NCBI GenBank assembly: GCA_022778785.1
Contig: JALFSO010000049.1
Location: forward strand, 1-33,183
Direction of reading: 5' to 3'
Source: Dysosmobacter sp.
Lineage (GTDB): Bacteria; Bacillota; Clostridia; Oscillospirales; Oscillospiraceae
Length of the DNA: 33,183 nucleotides
Numbering within the stretch: the stretch's first letter is position 1; every line of letters begins with the position of its first letter. The notes under the pieces are model-generated. The model was given only the letters and a program-made list of their open reading frames with translations, did not search any database and was not told where the DNA came from. The position numbers and the translations under genes were made by a program. Below are positions 14,489 through 22,980 of this stretch, one piece after another.

Positions 14489-15223
14489 TCAGACCGGCGT
14501 ATCTTGAAGGGACTCCCGGCGGATCAGGCGGAACACCACCAGATACATGACCACCACAAAGACCACGAACGCCACGGTGGCCAGGGCGGTGCCAGACATG
14601 GCGCAGGCGTCATAGAAGCCGTGGAGGAACACGGCGACGAGATAGCCCGCCCGCAGATTGGCCTTGCAGCCCGGCTTGTCGCCCAGATCGAACCGCAGCT
14701 TTGCCCGGCCATAGAAGACGCCCATGAACACGGCGAAGCCCATGTGTCCGGGGACGGCCAGCAGGGCCCGGGGCAGGGCCACGGAGAGTCCATAGCTCAT
14801 AACGTACTGGATGTTCTCATACGCGGCGAAGCCCAGGGAGACGAACACCGCGTAGACGATACCGTCAAAGCTGTAGTTAAAGTTAGGGTCATACCAGGTG
14901 CGGCGCTTCAGGAAGAAGAACTTGGTGCCCTCCTCCACCACCGCCACCACGAAAAAGGCCAGCAGGACCGTGTACCAGGGGCTGCCGGGATCCACCAGAG
15001 CATTCAGGATGCTCTCACCCAGCGATTCCAGCACAATGGAGATCAGCGCCGCGATGACGCCCATAAAAAGGAGCCGTATCAGCAGAAGGGGCGGTTCCGG
15101 CTCCACCGTGTCCTTCCGGTAGATATAGCGCAGCAGAAACACCGCCGGCAGAACGGCCGCCAGCACATAGATGCCCAAAATGTACAGCGCGGGCACCGCA
15201 AAAAACGGGGCGAAGAAAAACAT
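14489..15223 (-). CDS. prsW: PrsW family intramembrane metalloprotease
   Basis: This 244-residue protein has about seven membrane segments and the PrsW-family signature residues: Glu97-Glu98-Gly99 (VVEEGTKFF), Glu136 in AAYENIQY, His160 (VPGHMGF) and His201 (LHGFYD). In Bacillus subtilis PrsW makes the first cut in the anti-sigma factor RsiW, releasing SigW under envelope stress. No sigma or anti-sigma gene pair is next to this copy, so its substrate here is unknown, and the symbol denotes the family. AAAGGAG precedes the start. It lies 59 bases downstream of lepA on the same strand and may be co-transcribed with it. Its stop codon overlaps the end of a hairpin-rich element. Confidence 0.88.
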   Translation of the reverse strand: MFFFAPFFAVPALYILGIYVLAAVLPAVFLLRYIYRKDTVEPEPPLLLIRLLFMGVIAALISIVLESLGESILNALVDPGSPWYTVLLAFFVVAVVEEGTKFFFLKRRTWYDPNFNYSFDGIVYAVFVSLGFAAYENIQYVMSYGLSVALPRALLAVPGHMGFAVFMGVFYGRAKLRFDLGDKPGCKANLRAGYLVAVFLHGFYDACAMSGTALATVAFVVFVVVMYLVVFRLIRRESLQDTPV

Positions 15224-15282
15224 AGGAAGCTCCTTTCTCTGTATATCGCTTTATACCGTCTGGCGGTGGGGAGAAACGAACA

Positions 15283-17091
15283 TCACTCCTCGTCCAGCTT
15301 GAGGACGGCCAGGAAGGCCTCGGTGGGGACCTGGACGGTACCCAGACTCCGCATCTTTTTCTTGCCCTCTTTCTGCTTCTCCAGCAGCTTCTTCTTCCGG
15401 GTGACGTCGCCGCCGTAGCACTTGGCCAGCACGTCCTTCCGCATGGCCTTCACCGTCTCCCGGGCGATGATGCGGCCGCCGATGGCCGCCTGAATGGGGA
15501 TCTCGAACAGCTGGCGGGGGATGTTGTCCTTCAGCTTCTCGCACAGCCGCCGGGCCCGGGGATACGCCTTGTCCTTGTGGGCGATAAAGCTCAGGGCGTC
15601 CACCTGGTCGCCGTTCAGCAGCAGGTCCACCTTCACCAGTTCGCTGGGCCGGTAGCCGGACAGCTCGTAGTCCAGGGAGGCGTAGCCCTTGGTGTTGGCC
15701 TTCAGGGTGTCGAAGAAATCGTAGATGATCTCGTTCAGGGGCATCTGATAGTGGAGCTCCACCAGATTGGTGTCCAGATACTGCATGTCCTTGAACTCGC
15801 CCCGGCGGTTCTGGCACATGGGCATGATGTTGCCCACGTACTCGTTGGGGGCGATGATGGAGACCTTCACATAGGGCTCCTCCGCGTGCTCGATGGAGGC
15901 GGGGTCCGGATAGTTGTGGGGGTTGTCCACCGTCACCATGGAGCCGTCGGTCTTGTAGACATGATAGATGACGGAGGGCAGGGTGGTCACCAGATCCAGG
16001 TCGAATTCCCGCTCCAGCCGCTCCTGGATGACTTCCATGTGGAGCATTCCCAGGAAGCCGCAGCGGAAGCCGAAGCCCAGAGCCGCCGACGTCTCCGGCT
16101 CAAAACTGAGGGAGGCGTCGTTGAGACGCAGCTTCTCCAGAGCGTCCCGCAGGTCCGGGAACTTGCTGCCGTCCGCGGTGTAGATGCCGCAGTAGACCAT
16201 GGACTGCACGGGCCGGTAGCCCGGCAGGGGCTCCGCCGCGGGCGCGGCGGCGTCGGTGACGGTGTCGCCCACACGGGTGTCCGCCACGTTTTTGATGCTG
16301 GCGGTGAAGTAGCCCACCTCGCCGGCCTCCAGCGACTGACAGGGTTCCAGGCCCAGGGGCAGCAGATGGCCGCACTCGATGACCTGATAGACGGCGCCGG
16401 TGGCCATGAGCTTCACCGTCTGGCCCACCCGGAGGGTGCCCTCCTTCAGCCGCATGTAGACGATGACGCCCCGGTAGCTGTCGTACTGGCTGTCGAAGAT
16501 CAGGGCCTTCAGCGGCGCGTTGATGTCGCCGGAGGGAGGGGGCACGTTCTTCACGATGTCTTCCAGCACGGCGTCGATGTTGATGCCCATTTTGGCGGAG
16601 ATCTCCGGCGCGTCCATGGCGGGCAGGCCGATGATGTCCTCCACCTCATGCTTAGCCTTCAGGGGGTCGGCGGCGGGCAGGTCGATCTTGTTGAACACCG
16701 GCAGGATCTCCAGATCGTGCTCCATGGCGAGATAGGTGTTGGCCAGGGTTTGGGCCTCCACGCCCTGGGTGGAGTCCACCACCAGCACCGCGCCCTCGCA
16801 GGCGGCCAGGGAGCGGGAGACCTCGTAGTTGAAGTCCACATGGCCCGGCGTGTCGATGAGGTTCAGCTCGTAGAGCTGGCCGTCCTGGGCATGATAGTTC
16901 AGCTTCACGGCCCGGGCCTTGATGGTAATGCCGCGCTCCTTTTCCAGGTCCATGTTGTCCAGCAGCTGGCTCTCCATCTCCCGCTGGGAGACGGCGTTGC
17001 ACTTCTCCAGCAACCGGTCCGCCAGCGTGGACTTGCCGTGGTCAATGTGGGCGATGATGCTGAAGTTTCGGATGTTGCTCTGTTTCGTCAT
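15283..17091 (-). CDS. lepA: Elongation factor 4 (LepA) GTPase
   Basis: LepA/EF4 is a ribosome-associated translational GTPase, linked to back-translocation and to initiation or 30S biogenesis. The 602-residue protein shows G1 AHIDHGKS (residues 14-21), G3 DTPGH and G4 NKID. It also has the LepA-specific C-terminal region, including YASLDYE and the basic [20 protein letters not shown] segment. The start at 17091 ([11 protein letters not shown]) is chosen because family members usually begin a few residues before [20 protein letters not shown] lies 11 bases upstream, somewhat far. An in-frame ATG 30 bases earlier is less likely. The first 17 codons, the ribosome binding site and upstream sequence are duplicated 242 bases away. 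Confidence 0.97.
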   Translation of the reverse strand: MTKQSNIRNFSIIAHIDHGKSTLADRLLEKCNAVSQREMESQLLDNMDLEKERGITIKARAVKLNYHAQDGQLYELNLIDTPGHVDFNYEVSRSLAACEGAVLVVDSTQGVEAQTLANTYLAMEHDLEILPVFNKIDLPAADPLKAKHEVEDIIGLPAMDAPEISAKMGINIDAVLEDIVKNVPPPSGDINAPLKALIFDSQYDSYRGVIVYMRLKEGTLRVGQTVKLMATGAVYQVIECGHLLPLGLEPCQSLEAGEVGYFTASIKNVADTRVGDTVTDAAAPAAEPLPGYRPVQSMVYCGIYTADGSKFPDLRDALEKLRLNDASLSFEPETSAALGFGFRCGFLGMLHMEVIQERLEREFDLDLVTTLPSVIYHVYKTDGSMVTVDNPHNYPDPASIEHAEEPYVKVSIIAPNEYVGNIMPMCQNRRGEFKDMQYLDTNLVELHYQMPLNEIIYDFFDTLKANTKGYASLDYELSGYRPSELVKVDLLLNGDQVDALSFIAHKDKAYPRARRLCEKLKDNIPRQLFEIPIQAAIGGRIIARETVKAMRKDVLAKCYGGDVTRKKKLLEKQKEGKKKMRSLGTVQVPTEAFLAVLKLDEE

Positions 17092-17170
17092 AGTTCGGAT
17101 AACCTCCATAGGCAAGTCCACGCAGGCCCCCGCGCAGGCGGGGCGGCGCGGAGCGCCGTCGTTGAAATCA
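17040..17170 (-). repeat. 131-bp direct repeat, copy 1 (includes lepA start)
   Basis: This segment is repeated at 17282-17412 with one mismatch (17126 G versus 17368 A). It covers the first 17 codons of lepA, its GGAGG site and an upstream stretch with two hairpins, CCCCGC/GCGGGG and GGCGC/GCGCC. It ends in GTTGAAATCA. Confidence 0.95.
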
Positions 17171-17181
17171 AATCAGGGGGT

Positions 17182-17208
17182 CCCCGAAAAGCCGCCAGGC
17201 TTTTGGGG
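17182..17208 (-). other. Hairpin in the spacer between the two lepA repeat copies
   Basis: CCCCGAAAAGCC pairs with GGCTTTTGGGG around a GCCA loop with one bulged base. The 111-base spacer (17171-17281) holds no recognisable gene. Its hairpin could act as a weak terminator upstream of lepA. Confidence 0.5.
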
Positions 17209-17243
17209 AGAGGAGGAGCGGCGGAGTGAGTGAGCTTTCGCCG

Positions 17244-17333
17244 TCAGGTGGAAGCGAGGGATGCGGAGCCCGCGACGACGAGGTCAATGTGGGCGATGAT
17301 GCTGAAGTTTCGGATGTTGCTCTGTTTCGTCAT
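17244..17333 (-). pseudogene. Truncated duplicate of the lepA 5' end (29-codon leader ORF)
   Basis: The second repeat copy keeps the lepA ribosome binding site, ATG (17333) and the first 17 codons (ending AHID). It then runs into unrelated sequence and stops after 12 further codons. It lacks the rest of the G1 motif and cannot be a GTPase. Because its translation signals equal those of lepA, it could be translated as a short peptide on any message reading into lepA. Confidence 0.8.
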
Positions 17334-17412
17334 AGTTCGGATAACCTCCATAGGCAAGTCCACGCAGACCCCCGCGCAGGCGGGGCGGCGCGGAGCGCCG
17401 TCGTTGAAATCA
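17282..17412 (-). repeat. 131-bp direct repeat, copy 2
   Basis: This is a near-identical copy of 17040-17170, offset by 242 bases. It ends 25 bases before the Xre-type regulator stop codon. The sequences flanking the two copies differ on both sides. Confidence 0.95.
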
Positions 17413-17437
17413 GAAATCGCAGGTTTGCCGCCGCAGC

Positions 17438-18118
17438 TCACTTCTCCGTCAGGGAGGCGATGCGGCTGTCCGCACCGTGGAGCACCTGGGTGATGCTCTG
17501 GCTGCGGCCGGGATAGTTCTGCGCCACCGCCTCGTCGGACACCGGCGGGAACTCCGCCTTGCGCTCATTCAGCTGCCGGAGCGTCCGGGCGTACCGGGTA
17601 TCGCTGAGGGCCATGTCCGCCGCCGCGCCTGTGGTGCAGGACGCAGAGTCCACGGAGAAATAGGCCTCGTTGCCGCCTGCCGCCCGGTACAGCCGCCGGT
17701 ACATCTGGTAGACAGCAGTGCCCAGATAGGCAGCGGCCTCGTTGATAGCGGCCTTGTCGTTGAGCTTGCCCAGCAGGTCGAACAGCACGCCGATGGCGCC
17801 TGCCAGCAGCTTGCTCTGGAGGGTGGCCATGACGCTGCCCCGGAGGACGTTGCCCTGGTCCGCGGCTGACAGGATGTCCTCCTCTGACAGCATGGCGCCG
17901 TCCCGGGACAGGGTGCGGCCCAGAATGAAGTCCGCCGAGACGTGGTAGTAGTCGCAGGCCTTCACCACAAAGGACAGGCCCGGCTCCCGGATGCCTTTCT
18001 CATAGTGGCTCAGCAGCGCCTGGGAGATGCCCAGGTCTGCCGCGGCTGTCCGCTGGCTGACGCCCCGCTCCTTGCGCAGCAGCGACAGCGTGCGGGAAAA
18101 TTCGGATGTGGATGCCAT
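17438..18118 (-). CDS. Xre-family helix-turn-helix transcriptional regulator
   Basis: The 226-residue protein has an N-terminal Cro/C1-type HTH at about residues 6-62 (LRKERGVSQRTAAADLGIS, LSHYEKGIREPGL, CDYYHVSADFILGRT). A longer, mostly helical C-terminal region follows that I do not recognise. That part ends with a segment seen in no familiar ligand-binding domain. Its target and signal are unknown. AAGGAG lies 8 bases before the start. The upstream gap to the HAD gene (18119-18317) contains an AT-rich patch around 18199-18240 where its promoter probably lies, though no clean -35/-10 pair was found. Downstream lie the duplicated lepA fragments, and lepA is on the same strand. Confidence 0.88.
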   Translation of the reverse strand: MASTSEFSRTLSLLRKERGVSQRTAAADLGISQALLSHYEKGIREPGLSFVVKACDYYHVSADFILGRTLSRDGAMLSEEDILSAADQGNVLRGSVMATLQSKLLAGAIGVLFDLLGKLNDKAAINEAAAYLGTAVYQMYRRLYRAAGGNEAYFSVDSASCTTGAAADMALSDTRYARTLRQLNERKAEFPPVSDEAVAQNYPGRSQSITQVLHGADSRIASLTEK

Positions 18119-18243
18119 CTTTCTCTCTCCTTCGTCAGGCGGCAGCCGCCGCCCTCTCCAACATCAGCGGCTCCAGATCAAATGGAGGATCGCATCAATA
18201 CATACCGTATAGTTTATCAAAAAGGCTACGGAAAGTAAAGAGA

Positions 18244-18279
18244 AAAGCGGGACTTTACCCGACGGTAAAGTCCCGCTTT
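18244..18279. terminator. Terminator after the HAD phosphatase gene
   Basis: A perfect 16-bp stem (18244-18259 with 18264-18279, loop CGAC) lies 38 bases past the HAD stop codon on the minus strand and is followed there by TCTCTTTAC. It separates the HAD gene from the regulator gene. Confidence 0.85.
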
Positions 18280-18317
18280 CGTGGTTTTTCCAACGCCCTG
18301 ACCGGCGAATCAAGGGC

Positions 18318-19196
18318 TCAGAACAGCCCCACCTGATTGGGCAGGACGTCGCCGCCGATGCTGCGGAGCTGCTGGGCCGTCTCCTCCCACAGACGGTCGG
18401 TAATGGACATCTTCCGGATGATGTTCTTTACCGTGGTGTCCAGGGCCGTGCCCTCGCTGTAGTCCGCCGGGAAGATGAAGTCCACCCGGCTCTTGGCCAT
18501 CAGATCCTCCACGCCCAGGCGGTTGTCCTCCTGGTAGACCGCGATGGCCTGGCCGCCGTAGGCCCGCATCATCTTCATGCAGGGCACATCGCTGAGACCG
18601 TCGCCCATGTAGATCATGTTGTGGAAGGGGATCCGCTTGCTGTTGTCCGGCATGGAGTCGTTGAGGGTCTTGTCGTCGGACACGTCCAGCACGCCCTTGT
18701 TGATGCGGTAGACGAACTGGGTCTTGGCGGTGAAATTCACCGCCAGCTTCGGCCACACCGGCCGGCCCGTCTCGTCGTAATAGAACTCGCTGGCGTAGAT
18801 CTCCTTGAACTCCCCGCTGATGGAGGAGCCCTCGATGATCTCCCGCAGACCGGAGGAGATGATGTAGTGCTCCACCGCCACACCCTGGGTTTCGCCAAAT
18901 TCATTGATGCGGCGGAACCAGTCCGCCACACCGGGATACAGCACGATGTCCCGGCCCTTTTCCACCAGATCTGCCCGGGTAAAGGGGCGGTTTTTCCGCT
19001 CCGCCTCACGGAGCATGGTGTACATGTAGGCCAGAATGCCGTCAATGCGGTTGGCCCGGCCGAAGCTGTTGGCCTTTCCCCAGAACTCCGACGGAGTCAT
19101 CCCCAGGGAGGGAATGAAGGCGTAATTCTGCATATCCGTGGTGCAGAGGGTCTTGTCAAAGTCGTACAGGAAGGCGATGATGGGACGGTCTTGCAT
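18318..19196 (-). CDS. HAD-family hydrolase (phosphoserine phosphatase-like)
   Basis: This is a 292-residue cytoplasmic HAD hydrolase. Motif I is DFDKTLC (Asp12 nucleophile, Asp14), motif II is the SSG of YIISSGLRE, a motif III Lys lies in the middle region, and motif IV is GDGLSDVPCM. The insert between motifs I and II is helical, which fits the phosphoserine phosphatase-like subgroup, but the substrate cannot be told. The start at 19196 is preferred because GGAGGAGG lies just upstream; an ATG 42 bases earlier has no clear site. It follows divIVA on the same strand, but a terminator lies between them. Confidence 0.88.
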   Translation of the reverse strand: MQDRPIIAFLYDFDKTLCTTDMQNYAFIPSLGMTPSEFWGKANSFGRANRIDGILAYMYTMLREAERKNRPFTRADLVEKGRDIVLYPGVADWFRRINEFGETQGVAVEHYIISSGLREIIEGSSISGEFKEIYASEFYYDETGRPVWPKLAVNFTAKTQFVYRINKGVLDVSDDKTLNDSMPDNSKRIPFHNMIYMGDGLSDVPCMKMMRAYGGQAIAVYQEDNRLGVEDLMAKSRVDFIFPADYSEGTALDTTVKNIIRKMSITDRLWEETAQQLRSIGGDVLPNQVGLF

Positions 19197-19252
19197 GGCG
19201 GTGTCCTCCTCCAAACCGGCGCCGGCGGACCGGCGCACTCTGCGGGTAAGCA

Positions 19253-19278
19253 GAAAGCGGCCCTGACAGGCCGCTTTC
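19253..19278 (-). terminator. Terminator after divIVA
   Basis: GAAAGCGGCC (19253-19262) pairs with GGCCGCTTTC (19269-19278) in a 10-bp stem directly after the divIVA stop codon, followed on the minus strand by TGCTTACC. It marks the likely end of the long minus-strand operon, perhaps with read-through into the HAD gene. Confidence 0.7.
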
Positions 19279-19283
19279 AGAGT

Positions 19284-20015
19284 TTATTGATCCTCGCCGG
19301 TGTAATTGCGGCCGAATTTCAGGTCTTTCAGATCGATCCTGCGGGTGGGCTCCTCCACGGCGCCGTCCGGCGCAAAGGGGTCGCCGGTGGGATAGTCATC
19401 CGCAGGGACCGGCTGGAGCTCCGGCTCCTCCTGGACGGGAGACTCCGGCTGAGGCGCCTTCTCCGCTTCTCTCTGGAAAGAGGCATAGAGATTCTGCTCA
19501 ATTTCTCCGGCGGTCTGTTCCTTCTGCTGTTCCACGTCCTCCGGCGTGGGGGCGGGAGCATCCACCGGCAGCTGAGGCAGCTGCTCCAGATAGGCCAGCT
19601 GTCTGGAGCAGATATCCTTGGAACTGGCAATGAATTCCGCCAGCTCTCGCTGTCCGGCCCGCAGGCGCTCCTGGACCGTGGCGGCCTCGGCCTGCATGTG
19701 GCTGATCTTCTCCCGCGCATCCGACTCCGTCTGGGCGATGAGCTGGTCCCGCTTGGCCTCCGCCTCCTTGACGATGGAGTCCGCCATCTTCTGGGCGGTC
19801 AGCAGCGTGGAGCGCATGGCGTCCTCCGTGGAGCGGTAGTCCTCAATCTTCTCCACCAGGACCTTCATTTTGGCCTTGAGAGCCGCGTTTTCTTTATAGA
19901 GAGATGTATAGTCGTCGGTGAGCTCGTCCAGGAACTCGTCCACGGAGCTCATGTTATAGCCTCCCACCACGGCCTTGGGAAACGCGTGGCTGGAAACTTC
20001 CTGTGGTGTCAGCAT
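19284..20015 (-). CDS. divIVA: DivIVA family cell-division / polarity protein
   Basis: DivIVA binds negatively curved membrane at septa and poles and recruits other proteins. The 243-residue protein has the family's N-terminal membrane-binding segment (LTPQEVSSHAFPKAVVGGYN, then VDEFLD). A long coiled coil covers about residues 28-120. An acidic, Pro-rich tail follows, with a final basic patch (RRIDLKDLKFGRNY). The GGGGGAGG ribosome binding site is excellent. It begins 21 bases after sepF. In Bacillus, ylmG and ylmH lie between sepF and divIVA; here they are absent. Confidence 0.93.
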   Translation of the reverse strand: MLTPQEVSSHAFPKAVVGGYNMSSVDEFLDELTDDYTSLYKENAALKAKMKVLVEKIEDYRSTEDAMRSTLLTAQKMADSIVKEAEAKRDQLIAQTESDAREKISHMQAEAATVQERLRAGQRELAEFIASSKDICSRQLAYLEQLPQLPVDAPAPTPEDVEQQKEQTAGEIEQNLYASFQREAEKAPQPESPVQEEPELQPVPADDYPTGDPFAPDGAVEEPTRRIDLKDLKFGRNYTGEDQ

Positions 20016-20036
20016 GGTCGGTCCTCCCCCCGCTTT

Positions 20037-20483
20037 TTAGAAATACAGGCCGTTGTTTTCCAGTTCGTCGATGAGATCGCCCTCGATGTCCACGTGGTAG
20101 GGCGTGATGATGTAGGTGTTGGCCGCCACCTTCTTGATCTTTCCCTCACCGGCATAGGCCACGCCGGACAGAAAGTCCACAAGACGCCGGGCAACGTCCT
20201 TGTTGGTGGACTCCAGGTTAATGACAACGGTCCGCTTGTCCTTCAGATGGTCGGCGATCTCGGAGGCGTTCTCGAACCGCTCCGGCTTCACCAAAACCAC
20301 CTTCAGCTGGGTAGTGGCGTGGATGTTCACCACCTTGTTCCGACGGTCCTCCGCCCGGTCACGGGCGCGGCGGTCCTCAAACACCGGCTCCTTCCGGGCT
20401 GTGTCCTCAAAATCGTCCTCGTATTCCTCATCCTCGTCGTCATAGGGATGAGTCCATTTCTTCAGTTCGTCCAAAATGCTCAT
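20037..20483 (-). CDS. sepF: Cell division protein SepF
   Basis: SepF binds FtsZ, bundles its filaments and tethers them to the membrane through an N-terminal amphipathic helix. The 148-residue protein has the short N-terminal helix (MSILDELKKW), a very acidic linker (DDEDEEYEDDFED) and the conserved C-terminal SepF domain. That domain includes KVVLVKPERFENASEIADHL, RTVVINLE and DFLSGVAYA. The start at 20483 is chosen because GGAGG lies 6 bases upstream and it restores the conserved N-terminal helix; an in-frame ATG 24 bases earlier lacks a site. It follows yggS, as in the Bacillus ylmE-ylmF arrangement. Confidence 0.95.
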   Translation of the reverse strand: MSILDELKKWTHPYDDEDEEYEDDFEDTARKEPVFEDRRARDRAEDRRNKVVNIHATTQLKVVLVKPERFENASEIADHLKDKRTVVINLESTNKDVARRLVDFLSGVAYAGEGKIKKVAANTYIITPYHVDIEGDLIDELENNGLYF

Positions 20484-20606
20484 GGATAGCCTCCCACCGG
20501 GCAGCATCCTACCCTGTCATTCCGTAATTTCTCCAATTTCTCCGGGGAGCGCCGGTATTTCCGGCGGAACCTGCCGGACGGTCTCCGTTTTCAGCGGGCA
20601 GCCCTG

Positions 20607-21299
20607 TCAGACATAGTGCCGTGCGCCGAAGATCGCAGTGCCTACCCGCACCATGGTGGCACCGGCCCGGATAGCTTCCTCAAAGTCGCCGCTCATGCCC
20701 ATGGACAGGTATTTCAATTCATTATGGAACATTTTTTGATTCATGTCAACATAAAGCTCCCGGACTTTTTCAAAATATGGAATATTTCCGCCGGGCTCCG
20801 TCTCCACGGGAGGAATGGTCATCAGGCCCTGGACGCGGATGTGGGGACGGGTCAGCGCTGCCTCCGCCGCTGGCAGGATGTCCTCCGGGGCGAAGCCGCT
20901 CTTGCTCTCTTCACCGCCGATATTGACCTCCAGCAGGATGTCCTGCACCAACTCCTGCTTCGCGGCGCACTTCTCAATCTCATCCAGCAGCTCCAGGGAT
21001 CCCACGGACTGGATCAGGACCACCTTGCCCACGATCTGCCGCACCTTGTTCCGCTGGAGATGGCCGATGAAGTGGAGGGGCGCGCCCTCATAGGCGTTCT
21101 GCTCGTATTTGCCCAGCAGCTCCTGCACCCGGTTCTCTCCCAGAGCGTCGATGCCGGCGGCGATGGCCTCCCGGCAGGCGCCGGCGTCATTCATTTTGCT
21201 GGCGCCCACCAGAATGATCTCCGACGGGTCCCGGCCAGCGGCCTCTGCTGCTGCGGCGATGCGCTGCCGGACTTCCTGAATGTTTTCCGCAATGGACAT
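20607..21299 (-). CDS. yggS: YggS/YlmE family PLP homeostasis protein
   Basis: This is a 230-residue single-domain alanine-racemase-fold protein that binds pyridoxal phosphate and buffers its supply, with no known catalytic activity. The PLP lysine is Lys35 in LVGASKMN. Further family signatures are GENRVQEL, HFIGHLQRNKV, SVGSLELLDEI, LEVNIGGEESKSG and the closing SMGMSGDFEEAIRAGATMVRVGTAIFG. AGGAAG precedes the start at 21299. It lies directly upstream of sepF and divIVA, a linkage conserved across Gram-positive bacteria. Confidence 0.95.
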   Translation of the reverse strand: MSIAENIQEVRQRIAAAAEAAGRDPSEIILVGASKMNDAGACREAIAAGIDALGENRVQELLGKYEQNAYEGAPLHFIGHLQRNKVRQIVGKVVLIQSVGSLELLDEIEKCAAKQELVQDILLEVNIGGEESKSGFAPEDILPAAEAALTRPHIRVQGLMTIPPVETEPGGNIPYFEKVRELYVDMNQKMFHNELKYLSMGMSGDFEEAIRAGATMVRVGTAIFGARHYV

Positions 21300-21381
21300 A
21301 TGACTTGCTTCCTTTCTGTCTCTCCGCCGGACGCCGGCGGGTCTCTTTGTCTCCTGATCGCTGTATCGCTGAGCCGGTGCC

Positions 21382-22644
21382 TTAACCGTAGCCCACGACC
21401 TTGCCGTCATACAGATCTCTGGCCGTGACGATGATCTCGTCGCCGGAACGGATGAGCCGGCTGCCGGAGGCGCCTTCCTCCGGCTGGACCAGCACATAGC
21501 CGTCGCTGTCGGTGTAGATCACCTTCACCGGCTTATACTGGGCGGTCATGCCCACCACGCAGTACACACCGGTACCCTCCTGGACGGTCCGCTCTTTCGT
21601 CTCGCTGTCCACCACGGTCTTGCTGGTGCGGATGGCCCTGGAGGGCACCCGGATGCCGGAGACGGTACTGGTGATGATGTCGGCGCTCTGCTGGCGCAGC
21701 AGCGTCACCTCGGACAGGAACTGCGTACTGGAGAACACGACCACCACCCGGCCGCCCTCCTCTTCGCTGATGGAGTCCACCCGGACGGTCAGGTCCCGTT
21801 CCACGCCCTTGGCGAACCGAAGCGTGACGCTGCCGCCCACAGACAGGGCTTCCGCATCCGATGCCGCCATGGAGGCGGCGTAGTACCAGGTGCCACTGGT
21901 GATGAGCTTCCCCAGATCGGAGGTCTCGCCCGTGGACTGGAGCTGGTGGATACTGGAGGGTGTCAGAGTGGTGACGGTCTCCGGCGTCAGGACGCTCTCG
22001 TATCCATCCACCACGGCGGAGTACACACCGGCCTCCGGCGCCGTCACCACCTGGGCGGAGGAGGCTGTCTGTGTCCGCAGGTCCTTCAGCCGGGCGGTCA
22101 GCTCCGTCAGCTGGGCGTCCAGATCACCGCCGCCGGCATATGTATAGTCCCGCTTCAGCACCAGGCTCCGCAGAGCGGCCATATGGCCGTCTGCGGCGTC
22201 CAGCCGGTCCGCCGTCACGTCCTGACGAAGGGAGAGAATGCCGGACATGATCTGCTTGTCCAGTTTCAGGGCGGCCTCGCTGTTCAGGGCTGAGTCCTTG
22301 GCGTATTGGAGCTGTTCCACCTGAGTTTCCAGTGCGCTGATCTCGTTCTGACGGTCCATGGAGGCCTGATCCGCATAGATCACCGCTACCCGGCCGCCCC
22401 GGGCCACTTTTTCCCCCTCGGAACGGGACAGACGCAGCAGGCCGCTGCCGGGATCCGGCAGTACCTGTTCCTGCCGGGCCACCCAGCCAGAGACGGTGGC
22501 GCCCTTCTCCACCTGATAGCTGTAGGCCACCGCCGTGGTCAGGGGATCGGTGTAATATCCCCATATCTGGAGACCGAAATAGGCCAGTACCGCCAGGCAC
22601 ACCAGGGCCATCAGCAGTTTTGTCCCGAGAGCTTTGGATTTCAT
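21382..22644 (-). CDS. HlyD-like single-pass membrane protein of the division cluster
   Basis: This 420-residue protein has one N-terminal membrane segment (about residues 8-30) and a large extracytoplasmic part. That part begins with a barrel-sandwich-like region (VEKGATVSGWVARQEQVL, GEKVARGGRVAVIYAD). A helical stretch (about 95-180) and a second lipoyl-like half (VVTAPEAGVYSAVVDGYE) follow. Beta-rich membrane-proximal domains end in RSGDEIIVTARDLYDGKVVGYG. This is the order of HlyD/RND-type periplasmic adaptors. No ABC, MFS or RND transporter lies beside it. It sits between hfq and yggS-sepF-divIVA and was presumably recruited to envelope or division work, which is inference. AAGGAG precedes the start. 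Confidence 0.8.
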   Translation of the reverse strand: MKSKALGTKLLMALVCLAVLAYFGLQIWGYYTDPLTTAVAYSYQVEKGATVSGWVARQEQVLPDPGSGLLRLSRSEGEKVARGGRVAVIYADQASMDRQNEISALETQVEQLQYAKDSALNSEAALKLDKQIMSGILSLRQDVTADRLDAADGHMAALRSLVLKRDYTYAGGGDLDAQLTELTARLKDLRTQTASSAQVVTAPEAGVYSAVVDGYESVLTPETVTTLTPSSIHQLQSTGETSDLGKLITSGTWYYAASMAASDAEALSVGGSVTLRFAKGVERDLTVRVDSISEEEGGRVVVVFSSTQFLSEVTLLRQQSADIITSTVSGIRVPSRAIRTSKTVVDSETKERTVQEGTGVYCVVGMTAQYKPVKVIYTDSDGYVLVQPEEGASGSRLIRSGDEIIVTARDLYDGKVVGYG

Positions 22645-22680
22645 GGAGCCGCTCCTTTGTGATCGTTGTGTATCCGGGAA

Positions 22681-22914
22681 TCAGCGGGATCCTTCCGGCG
22701 TCAGGTCCACCGGACGGATGGGCGCGATGGTGGAGATGGCGTGTTTGTAAATGACCTGCTGCTTGCCGTCGGAGTCCAGCACCACCACGAAGGCGTCAAA
22801 GCCGACGATGACGCCCCGCAGCTGGAATCCGTTCATGAGGAACATGGTGACCGGGACCCGGTCCCGCTTCACCTTGGTGAGGAATATGTCCTGCAAGTTC
22901 GCTTTTGTCTGCAT
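22681..22914 (-). CDS. hfq: RNA-binding protein Hfq
   Basis: Hfq is a hexameric Sm-fold RNA chaperone for small RNAs and mRNAs. The 77-residue protein has the Sm1 part ([20 protein letters not shown], then [18 protein letters not shown]) and the Sm2 signature VIYKHAIST. The C-terminal tail is short, as in other Firmicute Hfq proteins. AAGGAG lies upstream. It directly follows miaA, the classical miaA-hfq linkage, and precedes the HlyD-like gene by only 36 bases. Confidence 0.95.
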   Translation of the reverse strand: MQTKANLQDIFLTKVKRDRVPVTMFLMNGFQLRGVIVGFDAFVVVLDSDGKQQVIYKHAISTIAPIRPVDLTPEGSR

Positions 22915-22980
22915 ATCATCCGCTCCTTTTTTCTTTGTTCAGAGCGAGGAGATCGTGGGAATCTTCCTCCGCTCCGGACT

